NCBI GenBank assembly: GCA_003255065.1
Contig: QAOA01001821.1
Span: 62,001 to 126,000 of the forward strand
From: Cercis canadensis
Lineage: Eukaryota; Streptophyta; Magnoliopsida; Fabales; Fabaceae
Reading direction: 5' to 3'
DNA length: 64,000 nucleotides
Both the position numbers and the translations under genes were made by a program. The notes beneath the pieces are model-generated. The model was not told where the DNA came from. It saw only the letters and a list, made by a program, of their open reading frames with translations, and did no database searches. The first letter of the stretch is position 1. Each line of letters begins with the position of its first letter. This document shows, piece by piece, positions 22,790-35,728 of this stretch.

Positions 22790-25340
22790 ATTCACTATAT
22801 AAATACCTTCATCTGGTGGTCCCACTTCATTTTTTTTTTCTTTTTGAAACGACTTGTAATGTATGTTTGTGAATTTAAGGATTATGGAAATAAGATTACA
22901 CTGTTAGTTTTTCCATAAAAAGAAGCTTGGGTCATGGAGCAAGTTAGCCCAAAATTGCAACTATACACAACAAGGACTTGACATTTCAACCCTAAAAAAC
23001 AAAAGCAACAACAACAATGATTCTACATGATTATGTCCTGAAACTTTTGACATAGGGATATTGAAAACAACCTAGAGCCAAAATAACAATTACAAATTAA
23101 AGTAAATATGCTAATAAGTTAAAATGGCTTGCAAGTTGCAACCTTTCTGACTGCTCCAACAAAAGTGAAAATTGGAGGGTAAGAAATTATGCCTAACAAG
23201 AAGCAGATAAGGATCCTTCCATTGTTTAGGCATGATGATTACCCTGTAAAATGAAGTAATCAGTTTATTTCAAACCCAACTTGGAAACATTCAGTAGACA
23301 CAACTTCTAGCTGATAATGACACACTATAAATACTCGGCTTTTCACATTATAAAGATGCAATCAACATTACATTGGAAAAATAAATATAATCAGAATTAT
23401 AGTTTCTCTTATAATTACAAAACACAATAATTCTGTAGCCATAAGCTGCAATCTCTTTGCAGCTTATCAGGGATTATGGGAGAATTACTTGGAACAGAAC
23501 CAACTTTCAATAGCGACTAGCTTTGCACAATGTTGAGTGTTAGCTTCATAAAAAAACGACTTTGTAGAGGCTTTGGGAATACAAGAAAAGGAACCAAAAA
23601 CCTAGCTATATGCCTTTTGTCGGAAGGAATTGACCGTAGAGTTTAGAGATACAATGTCTTTGAATTGTTCGGTGTTCGATATAATGTCTACAGTAAAGAA
23701 ATGGACAAAGAATGATAGCATTTGAGTTTGCATTGGTTGGAGGGTTCTCATGATGCATGTTTTATTATGTGCATGATGCTACTTGTTTGGTAAACATGCC
23801 ACGATTCTTTCTAGATTAATTCTTTAGGAAGTTTGGTTTCATGTGTGGTTGTGACCTTCTAGCATCACTTTCAACTTGCACTTTTTTTCTACCAAGGGAA
23901 TTGAAGCTTGGATATTACGTAACTTAATTTAGTTGAAAATATAACAATAGAAAAATATAGAAAGCGAGCTCTTTGATTAATGACATAATCTACTAGTGAA
24001 GAAAGGTGAAGAACATGATATCCAGACTGCGTTTTATAGAATTACAAAATTTTGTAATATTTCCTCTTTTGACTTTCTTGATGTGTAAGTTAATGACTTT
24101 TTTGTTTAACAATAATTAATATGATTATTTTCAAGTAAGTCTTATGGGTTATAAATATCGTGTATTGAGAAGAGAGTTTGAGATATGAGAGAGATCATTT
24201 ATGAAAGAGCTTATAATTGTTTTTTTTTTTTCTTTCCTTTTTGTTTTTCCCAGCATTCTCAATAGGATGGTGATGTGGTCAAGAATTTGAGGGTTCCATA
24301 AACACTTATTAAATTTGCTTGCTTGCTCTTTGTATAATTGCTTGAGTTTGAGTGTGATTTTACAACAAGAGGCCTTAATGGTTTGATAGGGGGAAGAGTC
24401 ATGACATTCTAGTTCAAGTGGAACAGTATTGATTTAGTTTGTGAAGATAATTGGAAGTTGGGATTTAAAGATTTACTTGGTTATAATCACGATGGATTGT
24501 AGTTTTACAATTGAAGTGATATTGAAAATATATTTATTGTAGTTCCAAGAAATTTATAATGATACTCATGGTTGGGTCTCTGATATGTCAAACAGTAAAT
24601 AATATGGAACATTCAGTAAAGTAAATTACTGTGTTGCTCAAAATCCAAGGGTTCAGAGCACATGTCGGGCCTAGATGAACATATTGATAATGATGAATAT
24701 GTCAAAATAAACTTGTTGATAATGATGAAATGTATGAAGATGGAGATTTTTAAATCTCAGTTTCATCAGTTTATATGGAATAGTATTGGTATGGTTAATA
24801 TGTTTCTAAGGAGACTCTCCAGTAGTTGAGTAGTTAGTATTCGTCGTAGATATATTGAGTTCAAATTTCATTGGAACCAAGTAGAGTTGAATTATATAAT
24901 GGAATAAATTACCCACTATTGTATAACCCTCTAATGAAAAAAAAAAATGGTTAGATATAATTTTCAATAAAACTCAGAGTAATTGAATGTCAAATATTTT
25001 GCAGGAAAAATTACTCAAGCTCTAAAAAGATGGAATGTCTCCACTCTTACCTTATATGTAGTTATTAATTCCCTGGAGATTGGTTTTAGCATCTAGGATA
25101 AAGGAATAGAATACTCTTGGAAGAACACTGGAACACTCATGAACACCTTCGTTTAATAGACACTCACAAACTCCTTAACGTATATATACATATATGCTCA
25201 ACAACTGAGATTAGTTTATCTGTTTCCAATGGATTTTTTTTTCTTTTTATTATTTGCCCATAATTTTACCAATAGATTGTGAGAGTCAATGGGAATTTCA
25301 TGGCAATGGTAATTAACCTCTCATAGAATTTGGTAGAGAT
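22790..25340. other. AT-rich intergenic DNA
   Basis: No gene seen. About 24823-24935 has a tRNA-like pair of blocks (AGTTGAGTAGTTAGTATT and GAGTTCAAATTTC) that may be a degraded SINE head, followed by an A-run. 24280-24500 has moderate GC and may be old transposon sequence, but I cannot assign it. Confidence 0.35.
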
Positions 25341-25343
25341 ATA

Positions 25344-25450
25344 CACTACAAAAAAAACGTGCAATTTATCCTAAAATTTCTTACGAAATTTTAAACATTA
25401 ATATTTTTTATAGAATTGTTCTGTGAGAAAAATCATATTTTCTTGCAATG
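25344..25450. mobile_element. Mini-CACTA element (107 bp)
   Basis: Starts CACTACAAAAAAAACG and ends TTTTCTTGCAATG, a one- or two-base variant of the inverted CACTA end. It is flanked by the 3-bp direct repeat ATA (25341-25343 and 25451-25453), as expected of CACTA/EnSpm insertion. Non-coding. Confidence 0.6.
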
Positions 25451-25453
25451 ATA

Positions 25454-26389
25454 ACTAATAAGGATGTTACCGAGAATCTGAGATGCTCTCTTGCATGGAT
25501 ATAATATAAGGAATTTGTTAATTAATTAGGTTAAATTTATATGTGCTTTTGCATGATTGTTATTGTTACTTTTGGGGCACTTTTCCAAGGGAAAAGATAT
25601 TTAAGAGGACAAAAGGTTAATTGAATATGACCAAACATGACAACAATAATTGTTTGAGGTTGCTTTTCTAGCCAGCTGCTAATACTGTTATCCCATTCAT
25701 TGTGCAGCTCGATCAGGACTAGGCCCCTACTGATCCTGATTTACAAATAAACATATGCTGTCAATTTTCCAGTTATATGCTGCAACAAGATTAAGAAACT
25801 TGTCTTCTCAATTTTATTAAGCCATTGTCCTTTTACTTGAGAATAGACCTTACGTTGCTTGTTATACATAGCTTTACTCGCTTGAAAATCTCAAAGTAAA
25901 TTGTTAATTTAATTATTCAAATGCGTATTTGGTATGATATGAGTACTTGTTTCAATTTGGGGTTGGTCACTTGGTTGTCATATTTTCTTGGTCTTTATAT
26001 CAGGTGTATCTTAGAATCTTAGACTGTGTTTGGGAGTTTTTAATAGAGGAAAGAAATGAAAGTAGAAGGACATTTAGTTACATTAATTCCCCTTATTTGA
26101 ACGTTTAAAGAAGAATATAAAGTGATACATGTAAATATAATTCATGATATATTAATGTAAGCATTAAATTTCTTGATTTACAAGAATAACAATTTCTTTA
26201 TTTGGGAGTTTGAAGAACACTTAGGCAAAGTATAATTTGAATTAAATTGTTAAGAGTTTAATCCAAATTCGTATACTAGTATAGTTTTTGGTATCAATTT
26301 TGCTTTTTGTTTTTTTTTTTTTTTTTTTTTGTTTTGCATGTAACCGGTTTCTTTTTTAATTTATTTCTCTTAAGGTTTAGAACTTAAAA

Positions 26390-26420
<31 letters not shown>

Positions 26421-26520
26421 TATACTTTCTAAGCAGGTGCATGTCATATTATATAAAATTACCAAAATAACCTTTATGTGGTTATTTGTTTATATTTAAA
26501 CATGAAAAATAACATATATG
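25454..26520. other. AT-rich intergenic DNA with an AT microsatellite
   Basis: T-run at 26310-26331, A-run at 26386-26398 and (AT)n at 26399-26424. No gene seen. Confidence 0.5.
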
Positions 26521-26540
26521 AATAAAATTTGCAGGTTTAA

Positions 26541-26766
26541 TTATAGTTTTGGTTCCTTTAATATTTTTAGAAAATGAATAATTTGATTCTTTTATTTTAA
26601 AAATAAACTATTTTAATTCCTTTTTTTTAAAAAAAATAACTAATTTTAGTTCTTCTGTTAATGTGTCATTAAAAACTTAACAAAATATATTGACGTAGAA
26701 TTATAAAAGTAATATTTTATTCATTATCATTCATTTAAACCTATGTGCATATGTCACATGACACAT
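26541..26766 (+). repeat. Dispersed repeat family B, copy 1
   Basis: Contains GTTAATGTGTCATTAAAAAC, then AAGTAATATTTTATTCATTA, then ATGTGCATATGTCACATGAC. The same blocks occur inverted at 28766-28916. It begins with the GGTTCCTTTAAT type end common in plant non-autonomous elements. Confidence 0.6.
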
Positions 26767-27950
26767 TAAATACCCAAATTAACCTTAAAAACAAGATGAA
26801 GCAATTCACACAATACGGGGGTGGACTGACATTTTCTTTTTCATCTCCTCTCATAACACAGATTTATGCTCCAATATCAAATGAAGAGCCTTATCTTTAT
26901 ATTTTAGGTTGTCATTCCAAAATGTGGGAGTGCTTCCCAGAGCTCCAATTTTATTTCTCTTCTAATGTCTTTATTATTTAAATGATAACCATTTTCTTGC
27001 AAAGGTTGTCATATGCCCTCACTCATCTACTTGTGGCTTGTAGCTGCCGAGTTCAAAAATTTGATGAATGGAGAAGCCACAACCCTGCATTAATTCAGGA
27101 TGCGCGTGGTCAACCACATCGTCCTTTGCAGTTCAAAATACCAGCTGGTGGTATGATGTTAATGATGAAAACGAAGATGACATTTGACCATGCTTGAGTT
27201 AGACTAGAGGTCGGGTGAATCTCGGAGGTCAAATGAGATCGAGCTAATTTGCACAAGTAGAAAGAAAAAGGGTCAGACTCTTGTTTTCGGACTTTGAAGA
27301 TTAAATTAGATCGGTTCAAACTAAAAATATGTCACTAATGAGAGTTGACTCAAAAGTCTCGTACCTATAACGGAAAGGTTATTTATAGGGGTGCTAAGGA
27401 AAATGAGAGTGAAATATATTGGTTTGGATCTTTGATATAATGGACCTTTGGATTTGAGCTTAAGATAAGACCTCTACAACATTGATTTAGAGGAATTGGT
27501 ACGACACCCTCTAGGGCTGGAACTTCGGCTTCTAACAGCAAGATGAAGGAAAATTAATAGTATCTAACTCATTCTATACTATACTATAGCATAGCATGTA
27601 TATATATGAACTATAGGATTTCGAATTACCTGTGGCTGTCAATCCCTTAGGCATAGATCTGCACATGGAACAAACAAAACATATGGTAGATATTAGCTTA
27701 GTGAATGTGTGTAGAAGTGAGTTTCTCTCATTGCCTATAATACTTTTCATCAATGTTTTAAAAACAGGACCAGTAAGTGAATGGTTTTAGAGGATGAGCA
27801 CCGATTGAACCGATTCTACCAGTTGGACCAAACGGTTAGACTGGTGATGCTATAAATATAATTTTTATATAAATATAATATTTAATGTGCCTATTCNTCT
27901 ATATCCTTAGTTATAAGAAATATATTTTTATGCAAATTTGTTAATAAAAT
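26767..27950. other. Intergenic DNA, mixed old repeats
   Basis: Less AT-rich at 26990-27480. No domain recognised in the short open frames. 27780-27860 carries the CCGATT...GACCAAACGGTTAGACTGGT type low-complexity seen in many plant repeats. A lone N lies at 27897 with no visible duplication. Confidence 0.4.
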
Positions 27951-27954
27951 TAAA

Positions 27955-28090
27955 GTTGGTCTAGTGGCGAATGTATTTTCTTTTTCTTAGAATGAGGGTT
28001 TGAACCCTCTTATAACTAATATTTATCTATTATACAATTTAAATATGAATAAAAAATATTGATTTAATAGTTTAAGCCTTTTATACTCTT
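27955..28090 (+). mobile_element. Possible tRNA-derived SINE
   Basis: GTTGGTCTAGTGGCGAATG resembles a Pol III A box and GAGGGTTTGAACCCTC a B box, with tRNA-like spacing of about 35 bases. AT-rich sequence follows. It does not fold as a full tRNA gene, so a SINE head is preferred. No copy with defined ends was found. Confidence 0.4.
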
Positions 28091-28345
28091 CCTTTAAAAA
28101 GGGAATTCGAATTTTTGGTGAAATGTTGCTTTTTATGTATAACTTCAATGGGACTGTCACATTATATTTAAATGGATGAGAGTAGGGACCATTTGATAGG
28201 TCGACCTACCCACAACCCACACAAGGCCCACATAACAACAGTCAACTTTTAAGCTCAAGTGCAACATCAAGGCCCAATATTTAAGATCCAATTAATCCGA
28301 AATTTATAAAAGTCTGACTATGCTAGTCCACACAATTAAAATATG

Positions 28346-28555
28346 GAAGTTTCTTAGATACTTTTAATATTTATGTAGTATGTTATACTACATAGAAATA
28401 ACCACTAAATGAATGACATGTGTACAAATTAATTGTTTTTAAATTTGTTTAAAAAATTAAATAAATTATATTTTATATATAATAAAATATAAAAATTATA
28501 TATGATTGTCACGTCAGTGTAGTATGACATACTTACGTAATATCATAGAATCCCC
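28346..28555 (-). mobile_element. MITE family A, copy 2 (210 bp)
   Basis: Inverted relative to copies 1 and 4: it opens GGAAGTTTCTTAGATACTTT, carries TATGTAGTATGTTATACTAC, and closes GTAGTATGACATACTTACG then CATAGAATCCCC. Length equals that of copy 4 at 58677-58886. Non-coding. Confidence 0.8.
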
Positions 28556-28765
28556 GTTAAAATATTCTAACACAAGAAATCACCGGCCAATCCAGAGATA
28601 GACAAGTACAAGAGAGGATATTCATTTATTCCCAAACACGGATAGCGATTTCTAATCCGTGGAATTTAATTGGGGGAAATGTGAGAAATTAAGAAATGGG
28701 ATTATGGGGAATTTTTTTTTATAATTAATCCGTATTCTTATTAATATGGTTAATTTGGATACTTA

Positions 28766-28916
28766 GTGAGTCATATGACGTGCGCATATATTTAAATTAT
28801 TGATAATGAATAAAATATTATTTTTTAATGTCACATTAATATTCTCTATTGAGTTTTTAGCGGCACAAAAAGATTAAAACTACTTATTTTATGAAACTAG
28901 AGGACCAAAAATTCAT
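28766..28916 (-). repeat. Dispersed repeat family B, copy 2 (inverted)
   Basis: The complement contains ATGTGACATTAAAAAATAAT, then ATTTTATTCATTATCA, then GCGCACGTCATATGAC, in the same order as 26541-26766. Confidence 0.55.
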
Positions 28917-29382
28917 ACACATTCTTATGGTTGGTGTGTGATTCTACATAAAATGAAGCTCACATAAAATGGCTAGAGAAATGGAGCTCCCTTAATTTGG
29001 TGAAACCACAAATGGAGTCTAGAAAAAGGAGTGGCGAATGAATTCCCAAGGCCCATGAGGGCCATAACACGCTTTAACATGATAAATATATATATGAAGT
29101 CAATTCAAGAGAGTTCTGACCATTCAATTTGATTTCTGAGATTCTACTTTTTGGATTAAGTTAGTCCTCTTGCAAATGTATCAAGCCAGAAATGTTTGAA
29201 ATCTAGATTGTTGATTATCTTTCACTATGAACTAAATTACCATAAAAAAGAGTTTATAGTAGGGATCCCTTAGACCGAGGGTAATAATAGAACACATAAA
29301 CCCTTAAATACTTTTTATAAAAAGTTGAATCACGAGATTGTGGTATTAATTTTAATTGTTAAATTTTAAATAAAAGTGACAT
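28917..29382. other. Intergenic DNA
   Basis: AT-rich DNA with no gene or element that I can support. Confidence 0.4.
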
Positions 29383-30267
29383 AAAATCAACATTCTTAAG
29401 TATTTGTCTCCCAATAGTTGAGTATACTTAGTATTTTATTGAAAATGTACTGACTTTAAAATTTATTGAGAGCGAATAAAATAAGATTTTGAGAATAGAG
29501 ACACCAAATTTTAATGTAAAAAAACTACGAGACCTAATCTAGCAAAAATCTCCACTATAACAATAAATAATGGGTACACATGAGTCCACCAGAGACACTG
29601 TGGGATAAGCAACACAAAACCTTACAAGAAAATAGACCCAATAATTACACAATAACCCCAAAATGGTATAAATAGCCACTAAAGAGAGGACTAAGTTGCC
29701 ACCGATGCCGGTTGTGTGAGGGAGGAGAAGAAGAGAAGAAGGTAGAAAGAGAGGTGACAGTGAGAGGTCCCAAAGCAGAGCTAATAGAATTGGGGAATTA
29801 GATCTCGCAAAAAAAAAAAAAAAANAAAATCACCATTCTTAAGTATTTGTCTCCCAATAGTTGAGTATACTTAGTATTTTATTGAAAATGTACTGACTTT
29901 AAAACTTATTGAGAGAGAATAAAGTAAGATTTTGAGAACAGAGACACCAAATTTTAATGTAAAAAAACTACGAGACCTAATCTAGCAAAAATCTCCACTA
30001 TAACAATAAATAATGGGTACACATGAGTCCACCACAGACACTGTGGGATAAGCAACACAAAACCTTACAAGAAAATAGACCCACTAACTACACAATAACC
30101 CCAAAATGGGTATAAATAGCCACTAAAGAGAGGACTAAGTTGCCACCGATGCCGGTTGTGAGGGAGGAGAAGAAGAGAAGAAGGTAGAAGGAGAGGTGAC
30201 AGTGAGAGGTCCCAAAGCAGAGCTAATAGAATTGGGGAATTAGATCTCGCAAAAAAAAAAAAAAGAC
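29383..30267. repeat. 443-base direct duplication joined by a single N (29825)
   Basis: 29383-29824 and 29826-30267 are the same sequence, including the tract GAGGAGAAGAAGAGAAGAAG and the A-run before the N, with scattered substitutions and one- or two-base indels (TGTGTGAGGG against TGTGAGGG; AATGGTATA against AATGGGTATA). The differences look allelic, so this is probably two haplotypes placed in series. Confidence 0.8.
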
Positions 30268-30469
30268 TAACTAGTTCAATAGGGTTACCTCGGCCCAAAT
30301 TCAAATGGGTCACATGCCTCATTAGACCAGTTCTATTCAATCTAAAATTTTATGAATCCAGCCCACTTTTTGAACAAGTTAGTTTAACCTATTTTGACAG
30401 CGATCTACAAACACCCCCTCTAATGTCAAGCTCAAGTAGCTGAAATATTTTTATTCTCTTCTCAGAGCA

Positions 30470-30830
30470 GGAGATGAGGAATGAAAGGGTATGGTTCGTG
30501 AAGAGAATCACTGATTCAGAACTAGAGGCAGAAACAAGTAGCTGGAATGCAACAAGCACTTCAAGTTTGTGTAGAGACTGCAAGGTGATGGTTGATTCTT
30601 TAAGTGGGAAGACTAGTGGAGGTACTAAACGAGGCAAAAGGTTTTCTAAGTGCTGCCCCTTTTATTTTGTAAGATAGATTGGTAGAGGAGCTAATACTCT
30701 TGCCCATTACTGTGACAATTGGGCTTGGACTAGTGTGGGGTGGGGTAATATTTGTAATAGCCCACCTAGCATGGCCTTATGTGCTGTGCTCCTTTTTTTT
30801 GGTCAATGAATTCTGATTTTTAGCAAAAAC
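30470..30830 (+). pseudogene. LINE 3' relic: decayed RNase H domain
   Basis: One frame reads LEAETSSWNA...LCRDCKVMVDSLS, and a read further on gives GRGANTLAHYCDNWAW. These match, in order, the Glu helix, the Cys-rich strand and the xRxANxxAH region of plant LINE RNase H. The end TTTTTTGGTCAATGAATTCTGA with A-rich tail is like many LINE 3' ends. Stops and shifts break it. Confidence 0.5.
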
Positions 30831-30999
30831 AAACAGAGTGGAGAATCACCAAATTCTTTCTCGGGTCTTGCAACAAAAAGGCCTACCCGAAACACACCCA
30901 TGGGACTTCTCTTGCTTCTTTCTTTGCTTTGGCCACGAGTGCCCTATGACCATTGGTCATCACCGATTCATCGCCAACCATTATTTACTTAACCCAAGT

Positions 31000-31760
31000 T
31001 TATTTACGAGCAAGTCAGCCGTGGGTCCCACGTGGGGAAGGACTCACCTGACACGTAGCAATGCTTAGAAGTGCCCAAAATGAAGGAAAATGGTGAGAGG
31101 CTTTGAGTCTTTGACTTGGTGACATGGAGATTTCTTATATAATTAAGCTGATGTAAGATGAAAGATATGTTGTTACGGAGATTGCACTGTAAGCTAGCTT
31201 GAAGCTGTCATTTCATTGATTCTTGTTACAGAAGAGTTGAGCTAGATTTATCATATAAGTTCCTGCTGAGAACCTTAGGATACCATGCACCTTACTTGCT
31301 TCATTTTGCAACCCAAAATCTTTATGCTTGAAGAGCGTATAAAAGATTTTCAATGGCCTTCAATTATCACACATCCCATACCGCTCTTACGCAAAGCCAC
31401 TTGGTATTATGTGACAGTATGCAAAAGATACCACTATTATTACTCTTTGTATATTATTTAAAATATAAAGATTGGATCAAACAATTTATAAGATTGTTAT
31501 TAGAATTTTTGAAGTCTTAAAAATTTAAAAGTTTCGTGTGTTCGAACTCAGTCATATTACAAAAAGAAAATACAAAAATTAGGAATTATTTTTACAAAAA
31601 GGTGTTCTTTCTACACAAACCTTCTTCATCTCATTCTGTAACATGATCACAGGAGCAGCTAAAACCCCTCACATGTCTGGATAATGAAGGTTATTAAGGA
31701 ATCTCACCATGTTCTCAGTCTATAGAAACTTGAGATGAGAATAACCCTAACAAATATTCT
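31000..31760. other. Intergenic DNA 3' of the SLAH-type gene
   Basis: 31000-31200 is less AT-rich. The open frame at 30838-31068 has no recognised domain. The last part may hold the 3' UTR of the anion-channel gene on the minus strand. Confidence 0.4.
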
Positions 31761-31771
31761 CAGATTCATGA

Positions 31772-34231
31772 TTAATTCTCTGGAGATTTTAGAGTTGCTT
31801 CTAAATCAATGGGTGCCGAGTTTGCGAATTTCAAGTAATTCTCAATCTCTTTGGTATGATCAGGGTTCCCATGTCTCAGATGGAACCATTTTTTCTGTGG
31901 TTTGGGCTTTCTATTACTTATGGCAATTGCAAGGTCATTGGGGAAGAGATCTCTGAGGACAAAGGCATGCAAGATGGTAGTTACAAGGAGTGCTGTTACT
32001 GTGAGTGTGGAAATGAGTCCAAGTATTACACACAGTGCCTTGGTTACAACGCTTGTGACCTCATTTGAGTACCTTATGGTTGCAATTGCTGCACCAGTCA
32101 TTGGGAAAGTGTAGGCCCACCATGCAAGTGAGAACCTGTTTAGATTCATATCAAATATGTTATCAGAAAATTCAACTCTAAGGGATTGAGTAACTATTTA
32201 AATGATAATATGCAGGAGATAACTTACTTGATTCCTCTGAAAAAATTAACCCTAACTGCCTGCAAAAGCATATGAAATGTCAACTTACTTGGATAATAAG
32301 CTAATTATTTACTGATGTTAGTGCAAGGTGTGTGCAATATGTTAATTTGAGGTCTGATATTGGAATATGAAAGAATCAAGTAGTAATACTTACCAATGAG
32401 AAATAAAGGAACAAGGCAATGAAATAGGCAATTCGCGATCCATAATCAAAGGAACCTTGAATCCTAGCCCATGCCATGGAAGCAACACTAGGTGCTGCAA
32501 CAAACAGGAAGAACACTGGATGGAGCTCTTTAGGGAGAGTCTCATTTGTTGGAAGTCTCTGGTAGAGAGTGACAAATAGGACAGTGTAGTGAGCCATGCC
32601 AACAGCAAAGAAGAATATAGGCCCTTCTTTTAGACCCATAGATGCACCAAGTAATGCCCCAACAAAATTTCCAACAACTGAGAGATGATTTGAAGGATTG
32701 GCCACCTTTGAAAGCCTCCTTTGGCCCCCAGACATCCACTGTCCATAGATCTTAAGCTCAAGGCAGAATATTGGGGTCATGAGAATGTACCAAAGAGCAT
32801 GGTGAAGGTGTTTGTTAACTGAAGGTGGAACTCCAAGAGCTAAGAATAAGAGAGCTATCCATGGGGCAAAGAAAAAGTTGACGCGAATTGGGTGGTAGTA
32901 CTCACGGCGAACTGCTTCAAAGTAGAAGATGATTTTAAGAAGATAAATTGTGAAAATAGTAGCAACAAGAGCAATGGAGATAAACCATAAGATGAGGTTT
33001 ATTTTCAAGCTTATGTGAAGAAATTTAGTGGAAGGAGAGGTGGCCAGTATTTTCCACAGAATTGCTTGGCTGCTAACACCAAGACAGATACCAAAAGATG
33101 AAACAGGAAACCGAAGAAGAAAGGGCCACTGCCTGTCTTGGGGAAGCACACTCTCTTCTGAAGCCTGTTGAAGGAAAAAAAAGAACATAAAAAATGTTAC
33201 AATCTTCACCAAGTAAAATTAAGTTGCTGACACAAGCACGCACAACATAATTGATTTACGTCTTAGGGAGCTCCCAAAAAAGTTAAGATCACATATTCAA
33301 ATCCTCATCCCTTATATCCTGAGCTAAAATTCTAGTTCTATCTATTTAACGTTAAAAGAATAAACAAAAGGTGCCATACTCAGAAATTCTTGGTGAAACA
33401 AGAAAAAAGAAAAACAGATTATATCAGATTAATGTTAAATTAGCAGAAGGAAGTCACATACCCTAAGAGTTTCCAACTCTGGACCTTCCAAGGCATCATA
33501 GTACCGATCAACAGGTACTGGTCTATCTGTATTTTTCCTACTGACATCATCTTCTACAATTGGCGTTTGTTGGGGTGACTTTCCTCCTCGTAGCATTGTT
33601 AGCTGTCTCTCAAGTTTCCCGGACCATGTTTTAAAAGAATCAAACCTCTTGTCCTTGAACCTGATGGTTGGATGGTTGGCAAAGTTTTCGCCATTAACTG
33701 CCTCAGGGAAAGCAGATCTCTTTGATATTGGCTGAGAATAACATTTTGTTTTCTGTGGTGGTTTGGGTTCTGCAGAGTTTGATTCAGAACAAGTATTGAA
33801 ATTACTATCATGGAAATCTGTTTCACCACTAAAGAAAACTGTTCTGTTGTTCTTTGTCTGAACTTCTTCGATATCGAGTGGCATGCTGATAGAAACAGAA
33901 TGCTTCCTTTGATGACTGATCTGCATAGTTTCATCATCTTGTCTTACTGCTGACGTTGTTTCACTTTCCTGTAATCAATATAGAAATAATTTAATTCAGA
34001 AGATCAAATTTTATTTTTGGAATATATTTTGATTTTTACTATAAATTGTCTTTCATTTTTAAACACAGTATTGGAATTGATTCTTACCTTAGCAGATGGG
34101 CTGGGAAATTCATTAGTATCAATAATGTTATCAAAGCCAGCTACATCATTTGATGAGATATACTTAATTAGTGATGGAACTTCAGGCGAGCCATGCTCTG
34201 CAAGCTTCATATTTACATTGCTTTCCATCAT
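31772..34231 (-). CDS. SLAH3: Slow-type (S-type) anion channel, SLAH2/SLAH3-like
   Basis: Inferred exons on the complement: 34231-34088, 33968-33462, 33164-32394, 32259-32228 and 32135-31772, giving 605 residues with all junctions in phase. Plasma-membrane channel for nitrate and chloride of the SLAC1 family (bacterial TehA fold). The long cytosolic N-terminus (about 225 aa) contains KHSVSISMPL (an R-x-x-S type phosphosite) and FDSFKTWSGKLERQLTMLRG, a block typical of SLAH2/SLAH3. Then come about ten membrane segments, from WPFLLRFPVSSFGICLG through FFAPWIALLFLALG, ALWYILMTPIFCLELKIYGQWM, GNFVGALLGASMG and FSLAWWAYTFPMTGAAIA, and a charged C-tail. Exon 4 is only 32 bases (AVRVNFFRGI). Length fits SLAH3 (around 600-640 aa) better than SLAH1/4 (under 400). 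SLAH2 against SLAH3 cannot be decided by eye. Confidence 0.93.
33258..33362 (+). mobile_element. SINE-like repeat family C, copy 1, in SLAH intron 2
   Basis: Shares with 38585-38712 the ordered blocks GGAGCTCCCAAAAAAGTT, ATTCAAATCCTCAT, and GAGCTAAAATTCTAGTTCTA. ATTCAAATCCTC is a degenerate Pol III B box. Diverged; boundaries approximate. Confidence 0.45.
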
Positions 34232-34237
34232 AGACCT

Positions 34238-35020
34238 GAATGAATAAGATATCAATCTTTCTGGTTTCAAATTTCCAATCTTTTACAGATATCAATAAGA
34301 TCAGATTCATCACTTAATTCATAGACAAATTTTCTTTGAGAAAGAGAGCTTATCTATTAAAGGTTATCTTCCTAAGAAAATCTAAGCCTAAGACTCCAAA
34401 ACTCAGAAAAATTTCTTTTATGACCAAATAATGATTCCACTTCAAGAGAGGTACTTGTCAAAGGTCCTTTCCTTCTCAAAAAAAACAAAAAAATGAGATG
34501 AATGAGAGCACGTGTGAACATTGTGGGTCATCATTCATCAAAGATGACTGTAGAGAAGGTAAGTTTCAATCATTTTCATACATATCTTCACCACAAACAA
34601 ATCTAACATTATCTAATCTAGCTGAGTTAAAGCCATCAATGCAATAATACCCCAGTTATCAATCAGTTTCACACTGGCCAGGGGAAGATCTAAAGGGCCC
34701 ATTATAGCTTCAAGATCAGATCAGTGGAAAAGAAATCAACGGCTAACGTGACTACAAAAATTTTGAAGCTAAAACCCATTATAGACTTCAATATCAGCAT
34801 GTAAACATAGTTGCAGAATGCAGAAAAACTCTGTTCTTAATCCTGCTTGGAAGAAAACATTAAAAATAAAAACAAAAAAATCAAGAATCCGAACCTTTTA
34901 AGTTATTCTCTTATTTGTCAGAGATGCTGAAACTTCAAGCTGAGCCTATACACTTGAATAGACAGTCTCTTCTTTTCTTTCTAAACAAAGCCAGAACTTG
35001 TAGCGAGCTTCAAGAAGAAC
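34238..35020 (-). other. 5' UTR and leader intron of the SLAH-type gene
   Basis: On the complement, TTATTCATTCAG immediately precedes GTCTATGATGG, so the ATG exon starts at a 3' splice site, about six bases before the first ATG. A TATA box lies near 35025-35034. The leader is therefore probably split, with the first non-coding exon between about 35000 and 34890. The 5' splice site is not certain. Confidence 0.55.
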
Positions 35021-35024
35021 ACAC

Positions 35025-35034
35025 GTTTATATAG
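35025..35034 (-). promoter_or_regulatory. TATA box of the SLAH-type gene
   Basis: The complement reads CTATATAAAC, close to the plant consensus. It would place the transcription start near 34995-35000. Confidence 0.55.
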
Positions 35035-35039
35035 TCTCA

Positions 35040-35728
35040 GGTGTAAGGTAGGCTATGTGATGTCAAAAGCACTTTCATTTTAGATATCTACAGCTGCTTA
35101 TTGTTTGTGGATGACACATCCTTGCTACAAGACAAAGCAGCACAATTCGCAAATTATGGCACGTCAGGTAAGAAATTTAATACTTAATTAAATAAATTAA
35201 TAATCTGTCATCATCTAGGCAACTATTAATATTATTCTTGTTTGACCAAGAAATTAGGTTTGATAATATGAAAAGACATTAAGTAGGTTCCAAATTTTTC
35301 TTCTAAACTGAGCCTGTAATTGGGTACTATAGAAAATGTTGATTAATAAATAAATGAAAGGGTAGCATTCAAGAAAAGGTTTAGCTTGAAATTATTACAG
35401 TAACAAAATTGTGAATAGGAAGGAAGGTGATAGCAGGTTGGTGGGGGTATTCTCTTATGAGAATAATGTTAGTATAGAGACAGCATTCTTATTATTATTT
35501 CAGTATAGGTCCATTTAAATATATATTAACATATTTAAGTCTAAAACTTAAAACAGAAGATTATAAAGTATTATAAGAATAAGAAACTAAAATCAAGCCT
35601 TACTTTACAAGATATGAGAAAATTTAAGAAAGTAAGAGAGTTGCTTATCTTTAACTAAAACAATCGAATTGTGGATAGCTACAAGTATAATATTTAGGTT
35701 GATAAAAGTTTAAGGTGAAGGGATATTA
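35040..35728. other. Upstream region of the SLAH-type gene
   Basis: Promoter-distal DNA, AT-rich, with no gene or element that I can support. Confidence 0.4.

Noticed and set aside
27955-28030. A functional tRNA gene
   Set aside because: A- and B-box-like blocks are present, but the acceptor and anticodon stems do not pair and no T-run follows; a SINE head is more likely.
29383-30267. A 443-bp biological tandem repeat
   Set aside because: The copies are separated by a single N after an A-run and differ as alleles would; an assembly join is the simpler reading.
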